Below are positions 9,469 to 17,480 of a stretch of 64,000 bases of DNA, piece after piece. The stretch's first letter is position 1, and every line of letters begins with the position of its first letter. The DNA is from Paludibacteraceae bacterium (GTDB taxonomy: Bacteria > Bacteroidota > Bacteroidia > Bacteroidales > Paludibacteraceae), in NCBI GenBank assembly GCA_024399495.1, contig JAKSNY010000002.1:1-64000 (forward strand). The letters are read 5' to 3'. The translations under genes and the position numbers were made by a program. The notes below the pieces were generated by a model. It was not told the DNA's origin. It did no database searches and was given only the letters and a program-made list of their open reading frames with translations.

Positions 9469-9507
9469 TTTTTTACTATCTTTGTGGCACACAAAGATAG
9501 TAAAAAA
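9469..9507 (+). promoter_or_regulatory. Promoter inside a perfect 18-bp inverted repeat
   Basis: Bases 9469-9486 (ttttttactatctttgtg) are exactly complementary to 9490-9507 with a 3-base loop. The left arm contains TATCTTTG (9477-9484), the Bacteroidota -7 box; transcription would start near 9491, inside the right arm, 2 bases before which the arm ends short of the ATG at 9510. The palindrome could be an operator or a hairpin at the mRNA 5' end. Confidence 0.65.
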
Positions 9508-9509
9508 CT

Positions 9510-11111
9510 ATGGGCTTATACTTGAATCCGGGAAATGAGCAGTTAAGGCAGGACTTAAGGTCAAAGATTTACATAGATAAATCTATGTTAATATCAAAAC
9601 TTAATGAGTTGATAGGTACATCAGATAAGTATGTCTGTGTATCACGTCCACGCCGTTTTGGAAAGAGTATGGCTGGCAATATGATAGCGGCATACTACAG
9701 CAAGGGTTGTGATTCGCGTGAACTTTTCAAAGACCTTAAAATAGCGGGGGACCCAAGTTTTGAGAGTAACCTTAACAATACTAATGTAATTAAGATAGAC
9801 CTTAATGCAATGTACAACAAGGCAACAGATAAAAGTAACCTTGTTAAATTCTTTACAGGTCTGGTTAGAGATGAGTTTGTGGAGACATTCCCAGATGTTG
9901 GAATTAAGGACGATGACACTATGCCATTGGTGCTTGAGAGGGTATATGCAAAGAAAGGAGAGAAGTTTGTAGTCATAATAGATGAGTATGACGTATTGGT
10001 GCGTGAAAGAGCAGATAAGGAGTTATTTGAAGAGTATCTCCGTTTTCTTAACGGAATGTTCAAGAACGCTGACCTTGCCCCAGCCATCCAACTTGCATAC
10101 CTTACAGGTATTCTTCCAATAGTCAGAGATAAAATACAGTCAAAACTTAATCTGTTTGCAGAGTACTCAATGTTGGAACCAAGGAATCTTGCTGAATTTG
10201 TAGGCTTTACGGCGGAAGAGACAGAAGGTTTGTGCAAAAAGTACGGAATGGACTACGATGAGTGCAGAAGATGGTATGACGGATATAGTTTTGATGATAT
10301 AAAAGAGGTGTTTAACCCAAAGTCAGTGGTGGAGGCTATGACAATACGCAAGTTCAGCAGTTATTGGACCCAGACAGGCTCTTTTGACGCATTGCGTTTG
10401 TACATACTTATGAACCTGAATGGCATAAAGGATGATGTAATTACAATGATAGGAGGCGGAAAGGTTGAGGTTAAGACAACCAAATACCTTAACACAATGA
10501 CAGACTTCAACTCAAAAGATGCTGTGTTTACATACCTCATACACCTTGGCTACCTTGCATATCAGGCACCTGATTACAGAACAGAAGTGGCAGGGAAATG
10601 CTACATACCAAACCGAGAAATCCGAGAACAATGGATTGAGTGTCTGGAAGATGAGATAGGTTACAAAGAGATAATAGAGCAGGTGCAAGCCTCCAGACAA
10701 CTTATAGAGGAAACCATAGCGTGCAATGAGAAGGCAGTTGCGGCGGCATTGGACAAGGCACACCAGAGAGCCACAAATCCGCTTACCTACAATAATGAGG
10801 CATCGTTCCAGAGTGCCATAGGCTTGGCATATTTCTATGCAAACCTAAAATACACAGTGATAAAGGAGTTGCCTACAGGTAAGGGTTATGCTGATTTGGC
10901 ACTGATACCGTATGTTCCTAACATACCTGCACTAATAATAGAATTAAAATGCAGCGATAGTGCAGACAGTGCCATAAACCAAATAAAGAATAAAGAGTAC
11001 GATGACCTGCTGCAGCACTACCGTGGCGATATGCTGTTTGTAGGTGTTAGTTATAATAAGAAGAGCAAGAAGCACACTTGCAAGATTGAGAGGATTATGT
11101 ATTATGTATGA
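9510..11111 (+). CDS. AAA-ATPase-like / PD-(D/E)XK nuclease-superfamily protein
   Basis: 533 residues, full length for the family (AAA-ATPase-like PF09820 plus DUF1703 nuclease fold). The Walker A-like segment is 'SRPRRFGKS' (residues 45-53), Walker B is 'VVIIDEYD' (D158, E159). The C-terminal nuclease-like triad is D462 in 'GYADLAL' and E478-x-K480 in 'IIELKCS'. These genes are multicopy in Bacteroidales and other anaerobes; their role is not established, with mobile or defence functions proposed. A broken relative lies at 16554. The last codons (…MYYV, TGA) are made by an ATGTATG heptamer array that continues downstream, so the C-terminus may have been reset by the repeat. Confidence 0.85.
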   Translation: MGLYLNPGNEQLRQDLRSKIYIDKSMLISKLNELIGTSDKYVCVSRPRRFGKSMAGNMIAAYYSKGCDSRELFKDLKIAGDPSFESNLNNTNVIKIDLNAMYNKATDKSNLVKFFTGLVRDEFVETFPDVGIKDDDTMPLVLERVYAKKGEKFVVIIDEYDVLVRERADKELFEEYLRFLNGMFKNADLAPAIQLAYLTGILPIVRDKIQSKLNLFAEYSMLEPRNLAEFVGFTAEETEGLCKKYGMDYDECRRWYDGYSFDDIKEVFNPKSVVEAMTIRKFSSYWTQTGSFDALRLYILMNLNGIKDDVITMIGGGKVEVKTTKYLNTMTDFNSKDAVFTYLIHLGYLAYQAPDYRTEVAGKCYIPNREIREQWIECLEDEIGYKEIIEQVQASRQLIEETIACNEKAVAAALDKAHQRATNPLTYNNEASFQSAIGLAYFYANLKYTVIKELPTGKGYADLALIPYVPNIPALIIELKCSDSADSAINQIKNKEYDDLLQHYRGDMLFVGVSYNKKSKKHTCKIERIMYYV

Positions 11112-11132
11112 TGTATAATGTATGATGTATGA
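11104..11132 (+). repeat. ATGTATG heptamer array
   Basis: Four heptamers (ATGTATG, one ATGTATA variant). The first supplies the TGA stop of the upstream gene. Downstream to about 11215 the gap holds GAGCGAAGCGAGTAGCGG-type and TCAGAATGACGAAGAG words that look like further dispersed repeat fragments; no gene is seen. Confidence 0.8.
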
Positions 11133-11291
11133 GCGAAGCGAGTAGCGGAACGCAGTGTAGCGAAAAATCTCACGATGATTATGAGATCCTTCGATAACGC
11201 TCAGAATGACGAAGAGAGGTGCTCAGGAGTTGTGGCTGTAAATATTGAAAAAATTAACTATTGAAATAATATTAACCAAAAATATTAAGTT

Positions 11292-14135
11292 ATGAGAAAG
11301 TGTACATTTAAATTCTTATCAGTTTTATTTCTACTTGTTTGTGGCTTTAATGTTTCTGCATTTGCTTATTATCAAGTAGAGGGTAGTACAAGTATAACAC
11401 TTCCAGCCGACCAACTGGATGGCGTAAAGACTGTTATGACAGATGCTGCAACACAACGATGGGTGCTGGGTTGTTTCACTGCTTATGATGGACAGGGTGT
11501 GGAGGCACTTCGTATTTATAATTGGGGTGGATTGAGCCCATACTGCTATGTCAAGTTTTTTTATGTTAAAAACGATGAAAGCGGGAATCCGTTGTATCAT
11601 CTAAAGATGGTGAATGAAGAAGATGTCGTATATGTACCAAGAGGCACTTGGCATGATAAATCAGGTTGTTTGAATGTAACAAATAAAAGTGAATTGTTTG
11701 TTGGTGGTCTTACTGATAAGGAGGGACAAGATATCAAAAATGGAGCCCTCTGGCGTGTTACTTTAATTAGTGGCAATGAATACGAAGTGGCTAATGTAGG
11801 AAATGGAGCCAAACTTTGTCCTGCTAATATCAGAAATGGCGATCAGTGTAAGGGAGGCAACGTAAAATTGTACAGTAAATTAGCAGAAGAGGAGACGCCG
11901 GGAGAAGAATTGGATCTTATTACAAATAAGGGATTTGAAAATGGAGGTATTTCTGGTTGGACTAATAATATAGGCTGGAATGCACAAAACAATAGAGAAT
12001 GTGCTCAGGTTGGCAATTACTACGCTGAAATTTGGAAACAAAACGGCATATCAAAAGGTATGAAATTGTACCAAACGTTGGCACAACTTGGTAAAGGTTG
12101 GTATCAATTACGTGCATACGCTTTAAGAACCAAGATGAATGCAGATAGCAATCCAGAGGTTTATGTTTATGCAAATGAAAATAAAACACTGGTTGATAAT
12201 GACTATTCAGATATAGTAAACGTTAATTTTTATGTTTCAGAACCGGAAGATGTTGAGATTGGTATAAAGGTTGAATCAAACTATCAGGCTAAATGGGTGG
12301 CATGGGATGAAGTTAGGTTGTTTAAAATAGGAGGCTCTGATTTTGAGTTTAAGGCAGAGCCCGCCACTTTGGAGTTCACCAGAAAAAATGAGACAAAGAC
12401 ACTCACTATAACAGGAAATGGAATGACAGAGGGAGATGTGGTTACAATAGACTACATTCCTTCTTGTTATGAGCTAAATAAAGAGTCTTTTACCGTTGGA
12501 GCCGATGGAAAAATAAACGAAACGGTTACAGTGAAGTGCATTGCGGATGAATCTTGTGATCATTTGATAAGTATTCTTTATTCAGATAAATGCAAAATTG
12601 ATGTTAATGCATCATACGAAAGATTTGCACCTATAAAAAACATAACCACAGGTAAACTGTACGATACATTTGCAGAGGCTTATTCAGCCACTACCGCAGG
12701 TGATGAATTGCAACTTTTTGAAAACATTTCTGATAATGCCACCATAGGCAAGTTAATAAAACTTAACGGAGACGGATACAGGATGGGTGATTTAACTATA
12801 AGTGAATCAGGAAATCTGGTACTTACAGGTAAAACGATATTTGGCACTGTTGTGTTGAAGAGTGCTCCTGGCATAGGTGCAGGACAGATATTCTCCGATG
12901 GTGGGGATGAATCCACCGCTACCGCTGTATATGCCGAGCGCAAAATAAGAGATGCGGAGAGTGATTTGTGGTATCCTATAGCGTTGCCGTTTAGTGTGGA
13001 TGCGGCAAACGGTATCTATAACACATTAAACAACAAAATAAGTGGCGGAATTTGGTTTATGGAATACAGTGGAGCAAATAGGGCGGTCTATGGTAGCGAA
13101 GTTGAGGGCGGTCATAAAAACAACTGGAGTTTCACCACGTCTTTAACCGCAGGAAAGGCATATATGATTTATATGAATCCTGATGTTCCAAACACACTAC
13201 GCTTTAAAGCAGGCAGTCTAAGTGATCTGCTGGTTTCAGAGGCATCTGTTGACTATTATAACTACACTGGAGACGCTGAAGCGAAAGACTACGGATGGAA
13301 CTTTATAAGCCAGCCTATGTCTGTAAATGCCAAAACGGATTTGACCGTTGCGTCTTACATACAAATATGTTCAGGTGGCAGTAAAAATGATAGTGGTAAC
13401 TATTATTCAACAATTGAAGTTACTGATGAGACTATATTGGCACCTTACACAGCGTTTATGTATCAGGCAGAAGAGAACGGCTCGTTTAATTATAGCCGTG
13501 CAGAAGGCGACGCTGATGTTAAAAGTGCAATAGATAGAATGCCTTCGTATTTTGAGTTGACACTTTCTGATGCAAAGGGGAATAAGGATGTTACGTATGT
13601 GGGAGCATCTGCCGATGCGGCAGATAGTTACGAGATAGGCAAAGACCTTTTGAAAGCGGGAAGTACCAATTCAAGAGTCCAGATAACCACTTTTGATTTT
13701 GGGCTTGAACTTACTGTTAATGATGCTAAGATGAAAAACGGAAAGGCTGAGATTCCTCTTAACCTTGTTTGCCCTGAACCAGGAAGATATACTCTGTCGG
13801 TCACATCTGTTGTGGATGGTGTAAAAATGCTGTTGATGTACAAAGGCACAGAGGTTTGTAAACTTACATCAGAAGACTATGCGTTTAAAACAGATAATAG
13901 TACTGTTTTAACCGACTATTCCGTACTTCTTGAATTTGAAGAGGGCATCTTAACATCAACACCAAACGGTGCGGATGCAAGTGTATATGCTATAGACAGA
14001 GTGATATATGTAGGTGCAGAGACAGCGAAGAATGTAAGCAATCTTGCTGGTGTGTCAGTAAACAATCCTGTTGCAGAATCAGGTGTATATTTGATAAAAA
14101 CAGATGACGAGATATACAAACTTAATGTTAAATAA
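11292..14135 (+). CDS. Large secreted multidomain surface protein
   Basis: 947 residues with a signal peptide cleaved near residue 25 ('VSAFA-YYQV'). Residues about 205-345 look like a CBM4/9-type jelly roll ('GFENGGISGWTNN', 'GWYQLRAYALRT'), about 350-435 an Ig-like strand domain, followed by a long region with 'WYPIALPFSVD' and 'GWNFISQPM' modules common in Bacteroidales surface proteins. The tail 'ESGVYLIKTDDEIYKLNVK' has the 'G.Y......K..VK' shape of a degenerate type A T9SS sorting domain; this is tentative. A 37-residue peptide gene follows after 16 bases. There is no recognisable enzyme motif; carbohydrate binding or adhesion is inferred. Confidence 0.75.
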   Translation: MRKCTFKFLSVLFLLVCGFNVSAFAYYQVEGSTSITLPADQLDGVKTVMTDAATQRWVLGCFTAYDGQGVEALRIYNWGGLSPYCYVKFFYVKNDESGNPLYHLKMVNEEDVVYVPRGTWHDKSGCLNVTNKSELFVGGLTDKEGQDIKNGALWRVTLISGNEYEVANVGNGAKLCPANIRNGDQCKGGNVKLYSKLAEEETPGEELDLITNKGFENGGISGWTNNIGWNAQNNRECAQVGNYYAEIWKQNGISKGMKLYQTLAQLGKGWYQLRAYALRTKMNADSNPEVYVYANENKTLVDNDYSDIVNVNFYVSEPEDVEIGIKVESNYQAKWVAWDEVRLFKIGGSDFEFKAEPATLEFTRKNETKTLTITGNGMTEGDVVTIDYIPSCYELNKESFTVGADGKINETVTVKCIADESCDHLISILYSDKCKIDVNASYERFAPIKNITTGKLYDTFAEAYSATTAGDELQLFENISDNATIGKLIKLNGDGYRMGDLTISESGNLVLTGKTIFGTVVLKSAPGIGAGQIFSDGGDESTATAVYAERKIRDAESDLWYPIALPFSVDAANGIYNTLNNKISGGIWFMEYSGANRAVYGSEVEGGHKNNWSFTTSLTAGKAYMIYMNPDVPNTLRFKAGSLSDLLVSEASVDYYNYTGDAEAKDYGWNFISQPMSVNAKTDLTVASYIQICSGGSKNDSGNYYSTIEVTDETILAPYTAFMYQAEENGSFNYSRAEGDADVKSAIDRMPSYFELTLSDAKGNKDVTYVGASADAADSYEIGKDLLKAGSTNSRVQITTFDFGLELTVNDAKMKNGKAEIPLNLVCPEPGRYTLSVTSVVDGVKMLLMYKGTEVCKLTSEDYAFKTDNSTVLTDYSVLLEFEEGILTSTPNGADASVYAIDRVIYVGAETAKNVSNLAGVSVNNPVAESGVYLIKTDDEIYKLNVK

Positions 14136-14151
14136 TTTAATAGGATTTAAT

Positions 14152-14265
14152 ATGAAAAATTATCAAAAACCAGTTGCCGTAAAAATTAAATTTGAAGCGG
14201 AACAGAACATAATGACTACATCAGGTACGATTGTTCCTCCAACAAGACCTGGAGAAGCATTATGA
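14152..14265 (+). CDS. Small peptide (37 aa) with leader-like consensus, copy 1
   Basis: ATG at 14152 follows the surface-protein stop by 16 bases, preceded by 'taggatttaat'. The product starts 'MKNYQKPVAVKIKFEAEQ', then 'NIMTTSG' and a proline-rich tail 'TIVPPTRPGEAL'. It aligns without gaps over about 23 residues to the peptide at 14618 (NYxxP, a basic residue, EAE, I/V-M, S), so selection at the protein level is plausible. There is no signal peptide or membrane helix. The conserved front plus variable small-residue tail is reminiscent of peptide precursors with a leader. A terminator follows at 14279. Function unknown. Confidence 0.62.
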   Translation: MKNYQKPVAVKIKFEAEQNIMTTSGTIVPPTRPGEAL

Positions 14266-14278
14266 GTATAGAGACAAG

Positions 14279-14313
14279 AACCCCGAAGGTTAGACAAAAA
14301 TCTTTCGGGGTTT
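14279..14313 (+). terminator. Rho-independent terminator after the surface protein/peptide pair
   Basis: AACCCCGAA (14279-14287) pairs with TTCGGGGTT (14304-14312) around a 16-base A-rich loop; the following T run is short, so strength is moderate. Confidence 0.7.
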
Positions 14314-14379
14314 ATGGTATTTGCCGTTCCCTTTTCACTTGCCACTTGACTCTTTAAAGCGAAAAATCTTTTAAAAATT

Positions 14380-14410
14380 TTTGCAGAACAAAAAATAATA
14401 TATAACTTTG
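14380..14410 (+). promoter_or_regulatory. Promoter for peptide 2 and the FISUMP lipoprotein
   Basis: TTTG (14380-14383), 19 bases, TAACTTTG (14403-14410): a good Bacteroidota promoter. The start would be near 14417, leaving an about 200-base leader. Confidence 0.7.
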
Positions 14411-14617
14411 TCCCCGATAGAAAGAAAAAATGACAAGACATAGAAGCCGTTTGCGGCTTACATATAAATGTAGGTAGAAATTACCCTCCCAATGAAAATC
14501 GGGGGGGGTAATTTGCTTATTATCAATAACTTACGGCGTAGCCGTAATCACCGTATCACCGAAAAAGAATGAGTTTAACAAACATAATTATTAACCCTTA
14601 AAAACATTATTTAAACA
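14411..14617 (+). promoter_or_regulatory. Structured 5' leader before peptide 2
   Basis: This completes a 352-base stretch (14266-14617) without a gene. It holds a small hairpin (gccgtttgcggc, 14447-14458) and a 13-bp near-perfect stem, aaattaccctccc (14478-14490) with gggggggtaattt (14502-14514), then the word CGGCGTAGCCGTAATCACCG shared with 48010-48030. The G/C-tract hairpin could act in attenuation; no known riboswitch consensus was recognised. Confidence 0.45.
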
Positions 14618-14746
14618 ATGAAGAAAAACAATTATTCCGCTCCAGCATTGGAGCAAGTGAGAATGGAGGCAGAGATGCCCGTAATGGCTGGCTCAGCGGC
14701 TCCTGTAAGTCCTGCGGTAACCGCTCAAGGATGGAGCAGAGACTAA
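14618..14746 (+). CDS. Small peptide (42 aa) with leader-like consensus, copy 2
   Basis: ATG at 14618 after 'ttaaac'. The product begins 'MKKNNYSAPALEQVRMEAEM', then 'PVMAGSAAPVSPAVTAQG' and ends 'WSRD'. It shares NYxxP, a basic residue, EAE, V-M and S with the peptide at 14152, while the tails differ. The peptide is the first gene behind the promoter at 14380 and is followed after 33 bases by a fimbrillin-like lipoprotein, so it is a separate transcription unit from copy 1. No signal peptide, no helix. Short ORFs of this general look are, as far as I recall, frequent in Bacteroidales genomes and mostly unannotated; function unknown. Confidence 0.68.
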   Translation: MKKNNYSAPALEQVRMEAEMPVMAGSAAPVSPAVTAQGWSRD

Positions 14747-14779
14747 ACACAGTGTTTAACAATTAAAACCATTAAGAAA

Positions 14780-16303
14780 ATGAAAAAGAGTACATTTATT
14801 TTAGCGGCGGCTGCAGTGTCATTTGCACTTGCAGGCTGTAAGAAAAATAATCCTGCAGCAGAGGAGCAACAGGCTTCAGGAGAACTTATAGAAAAGACAT
14901 TCTACGCCACACAGGGCGGAAAGGAGAAGACAACTCTAAATCCATCAACATTGGCAACACTGTGGTCAGGAGGAGACGCCATTAAGGTGTATCCTGAAGC
15001 AGGAGGGGCAGGCACACCTTTTACACTTGAAGAAGGAGCAGGCACAAGTTCAGCTACATTCACAGGTCTCACAACCCTGAGTGATGTTTATGTGGCGTTC
15101 TACCCTGCGGCAAACGCCCAGTCAATAAGCGGTTCCACAGTTACATTTGGCATACCTGCCACACAGACAGTAACAAATGCAGGCTCATTTGACACCAACA
15201 CAGTTCCAATGGTAGGCTACACCACAGATGAGTCACTTGCAATGAAGAACGTGGGCTCACTCTTTGAGCTTGGGCTTAAAGCCAAAGAGGGTACACCAAC
15301 AGTTGTAAAAATAGAGCTTGTTGGCAATAACGGAGAGAATCTTGCAGGAGACTTTACCGTGGATGCAAGCGTAAGCGGACAACCTACAGCCACATTCTCA
15401 GCAAACGGAGCCGCCACGCTGACAATCAACTGCGGAGAATATAGCGACAGCAAATACCAAGGTATAGCACTTAGTGCCACTGACTACACCTACTTCTATA
15501 TCTCAATACCTGCTGGTGTATTTACAAATGGCTTTACCGCCATACTTACAAATCAAGAGGGATTGACAGCAGAGGTTACTACAACTAATGATTTGTACAA
15601 GGATGCAGCCAAAATTACAACATTTGAGGCAGAGAATATTGAGTTTAAATACTGTAGGCGTTGCAAATATACAAAAACAGTAAAAGACATTTGCAATAAC
15701 ACATACAATCTTGTTACAATAGGTGAGCAGACTTGGATGGCAGAGAATATGCGCTGCGACAAGTATGACACTGACAGTGAGAAAAAAGAAACGACACTTA
15801 ACACCCAAACAAACCGTGTAATTGACCCATACTACACGCCAACACGTAGCGGAGACCCTAAAGCATACGGATATTATTACAACTGGGCTGCCGCTATGGG
15901 CTTCACAAAGACAGAATCAAGAAATCAAAAAGGAGCATACAGCGGAACTCGTCAGGGCATCTGTCCAAACGGCTTCCATATACCAAGCCGTACGGAGTTC
16001 AGTACATTGGAGACAGCCGCCAAAGTAGGAGGTGACAATGTGCCGGGCAAGCACCTTAAAGTCTGCGATGGTTGGAAAAGTAATGGAAACGGAGATAACG
16101 CCACCTGCTTTGCGGCTCTGCCAGCAGGCGACGCTAGCGGAATTTCTATAAACTATGTTGGTGATTACGCCTACTATTGGTCATCAGATGCCTACGGTCA
16201 AAATGATGCCTATGTGTACTACCTCTTTTGCCGTGGCGACTACTTTAGCGATAGTTTCAAAGAGAAGAGCTACGCATATAACGTGCGTTGCATAAGAAAT
16301 TAA
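14780..16303 (+). CDS. Lipoprotein with fimbrillin-like N-domain and FISUMP C-domain
   Basis: 507 residues. The lipobox is 'ALAGC' with lipidated C20, followed by a charged linker 'KKNNPAAEEQ'. Residues about 35-290 resemble the fimbrillin/Mfa-like beta sandwich ('TLATLWSGGDAIKVY', 'VYVAFYPA', 'MKNVGSLFELGLKA'). Residues about 300-507 are a Fibrobacter succinogenes major paralogous (FISUMP) domain: 'YNLVTIGEQTWMAENMR', 'GYYYNWAAAM', 'ICPNGFHIPSRTEF', 'YYWSSDAYG', ending 'AYNVRCIRN'. It should be anchored in the outer membrane and exposed. It is co-transcribed with the small peptide 33 bases upstream. The ligand is unknown. Confidence 0.85.
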   Translation: MKKSTFILAAAAVSFALAGCKKNNPAAEEQQASGELIEKTFYATQGGKEKTTLNPSTLATLWSGGDAIKVYPEAGGAGTPFTLEEGAGTSSATFTGLTTLSDVYVAFYPAANAQSISGSTVTFGIPATQTVTNAGSFDTNTVPMVGYTTDESLAMKNVGSLFELGLKAKEGTPTVVKIELVGNNGENLAGDFTVDASVSGQPTATFSANGAATLTINCGEYSDSKYQGIALSATDYTYFYISIPAGVFTNGFTAILTNQEGLTAEVTTTNDLYKDAAKITTFEAENIEFKYCRRCKYTKTVKDICNNTYNLVTIGEQTWMAENMRCDKYDTDSEKKETTLNTQTNRVIDPYYTPTRSGDPKAYGYYYNWAAAMGFTKTESRNQKGAYSGTRQGICPNGFHIPSRTEFSTLETAAKVGGDNVPGKHLKVCDGWKSNGNGDNATCFAALPAGDASGISINYVGDYAYYWSSDAYGQNDAYVYYLFCRGDYFSDSFKEKSYAYNVRCIRN

Positions 16304-16307
16304 GGAG

Positions 16308-16384
16308 CAAGCCGAATGCAGACAAACAAGTTTGTATGCTGAGGCGAAGCCCTTAATCACAACGAAGTTGTAACTAATGCTCCT
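16308..16384 (+). repeat. Dispersed repeat (CAAGCCGAA...GACAAAC...TGAGGCGAAGCC), copy 1
   Basis: The words GCAAGCCGAA, CAGACAAAC, TTTGTATG, TGAGGCGAAGCC and TTAATCAC occur in the same order at 47952-48008. Ends with GCTCCTGCGGAGTT, related to ACTCCTACGGAGTT at 49037 and 49073. Confidence 0.7.
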
Positions 16385-16392
16385 GCGGAGTT

Positions 16393-16428
16393 ATGTATGA
16401 TGTATAATGTATAATGTATGATGTATGA
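16393..16428 (+). repeat. ATGTATG heptamer array
   Basis: Five heptamers (ATGTATG/ATGTATA) between the dispersed repeat and a terminator. Confidence 0.8.
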
Positions 16429-16468
16429 GGGTCAAGGGAGACTAAACGCTCCTTTGACCTTTGTTTTT
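16429..16468 (+). terminator. Strong Rho-independent terminator of the FISUMP gene
   Basis: GGGTCAAGGGAG (16429-16440) pairs with CTCCTTTGACCT (16449-16460), 12 bp with two G-T pairs, an 8-base loop and a T-rich tail. Confidence 0.8.
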
Positions 16469-16476
16469 ATTGTGAT

Positions 16477-16509
16477 TTTGTGTTTTATAAAAAAAAAATC
16501 GTATTTTTG
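16477..16509 (+). promoter_or_regulatory. Promoter of the broken AAA-ATPase-like gene
   Basis: TTTG (16477-16480), 21 bases, TATTTTTG (16502-16509); the ATG is at 16554. Confidence 0.65.
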
Positions 16510-16553
16510 CAAAGTGAAGGTATTTGGTGATGTGTTCAGTAGGCAGTTGAATT

Positions 16554-17143
16554 ATGGATACAAAACTAAAGAATTACCCGTTAGGGATTTACACTTTCAG
16601 TGAGATAATTGAAAGAAATCTATTCTATATAGACAAGACTGGTTATGTATATGACATAACCAACAAGTACAAGTATGTGTTCCTTAGCCGTCCACGCAGG
16701 TTTGGAAAGTCTCTGCTTGTAGATACCATTCAGTGCTATTTTGAGGGCAAAAAAGAGTTGTTTGCTGGTCTGAAAGCGGATGAACTTGAAAAGGATTGGG
16801 TTAAGTACCATGTGCTTAGGTTTGATATGAGTTCTATTAAATCCTACGATATAGAAGGTGTTAAGAACAAACTTAACACAATGCTTATAGAGTACGAGAA
16901 AATATACGGGAAAGAGGAGAGCGAGGTGGAGTTCAGTGACAGAATGATTGGAATTATGAAGCGTGCCTACACGGCAACAGGTAAAAAGGTGGTTCTGCTT
17001 ATTGCGTAGTTTTTACAGCCCGATTATGACGGATTGTGCGGCATAACCAAAGATGAGTTGCTTACCCAGTGCAAGCCAGACATACAAGCACTTGCCGATG
17101 ACATAGACACGGCACTTACAGAGATAAAGGCATATTTTAATTT
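16554..17143 (+). pseudogene. Decayed AAA-ATPase-like/PD-(D/E)XK gene with internal deletion
   Basis: Starts normally ('MDTKLKNYPLGIYTF', 'FYIDKTGYVYDI') with Walker A-like 'SRPRRFGKSLL' and reaches Walker B at 'KKVVLLIA', where the expected 'IDEYD' is lost and a TAG stops at 17007-17009 (151 residues). The same frame continues past the stop with 'FLQPDYDGLCGITKDELL' and 'KPDIQALADDIDTAL', which is family sequence from about 100 residues further on. So an internal deletion removed Walker B and what follows, and the rest of the gene, including the nuclease domain, is missing after about 17140. An upstream promoter is still intact. It is a remnant of a relative of the gene at 9510. Confidence 0.85.
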
Positions 17144-17161
17144 TTTTTTTTGTAAAAAAAT

Positions 17162-17192
17162 TTTGTAGTTTGCAAAAAAGGCTGTAAATTTG
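17162..17192 (+). promoter_or_regulatory. Promoter for the tRNA cluster
   Basis: TTTG (17162-17165), 19 bases, TAAATTTG (17185-17192); transcription would start near 17199, about 50 bases before tRNA-Gly. Confidence 0.7.
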
Positions 17193-17249
17193 CAGTCGCA
17201 AATGAGGATGGCGATTGCGTTTGGCATTTGTAGGTTAGTTTGACATTAT

Positions 17250-17322
17250 GCGAAAATAGCTCAGTTGGTAGAGCACAACCTTGCCAAGGTTGGGGTCGCG
17301 GGTTCGAGTCCCGTTTTTCGCT
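17250..17322 (+). tRNA. tRNA-Gly (GCC)
   Basis: Cloverleaf with acceptor arms GCGAAAA/TTTTCGC, D arm AGCTCAGTTGGTAGAGC, anticodon stem-loop CAACC-TTGCCAA-GGTTG (anticodon GCC) and T arm GCGGG-TTCGAGT-CCCGT. CCA is not encoded. It is followed by its own terminator. Confidence 0.96.
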
Positions 17323-17334
17323 CTTGAAATAATG

Positions 17335-17361
17335 AGCATCCTTTTATCGGATGCTTTTTTT
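17335..17361 (+). terminator. Terminator between tRNA-Gly and tRNA-Leu
   Basis: AGCATCC (17335-17341) pairs with GGATGCT (17349-17355) over a 7-base loop and a 7-T tail. The Leu genes therefore depend on read-through or an unrecognised promoter. Confidence 0.7.
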
Positions 17362-17380
17362 GTGGAACACCTTTTATAAT

Positions 17381-17467
17381 GCCCGAATGGCGGAATTGGT
17401 AGACGCGCTAGTTTCAGGGACTAGTGGCCGTAAGGCTGTGCAAGTTCGAGCCTTGTTTCGGGCACCA
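17381..17467 (+). tRNA. tRNA-Leu (CAG)
   Basis: Class II tRNA: acceptor GCCCGAA/TTCGGGC, anticodon loop TTCAGGG (CAG), a long variable arm and T arm GCAAG-TTCGAGC-CTTGT. The CCA end is encoded (17465-17467). Confidence 0.95.
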
Positions 17468-17480
17468 CAAAAATCCTCAT

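Noticed and set aside
8265-11111. A three-gene defence island
   Set aside because: The AAA-ATPase-like gene has its own promoter and the two membrane proteins are unrecognised; co-location alone is too weak to call a system.
16418-16603. Small ORF spanning the terminator and promoter before the broken AAA-ATPase-like gene
   Set aside because: It reads through a terminator hairpin and promoter boxes and shows no protein-like conservation.
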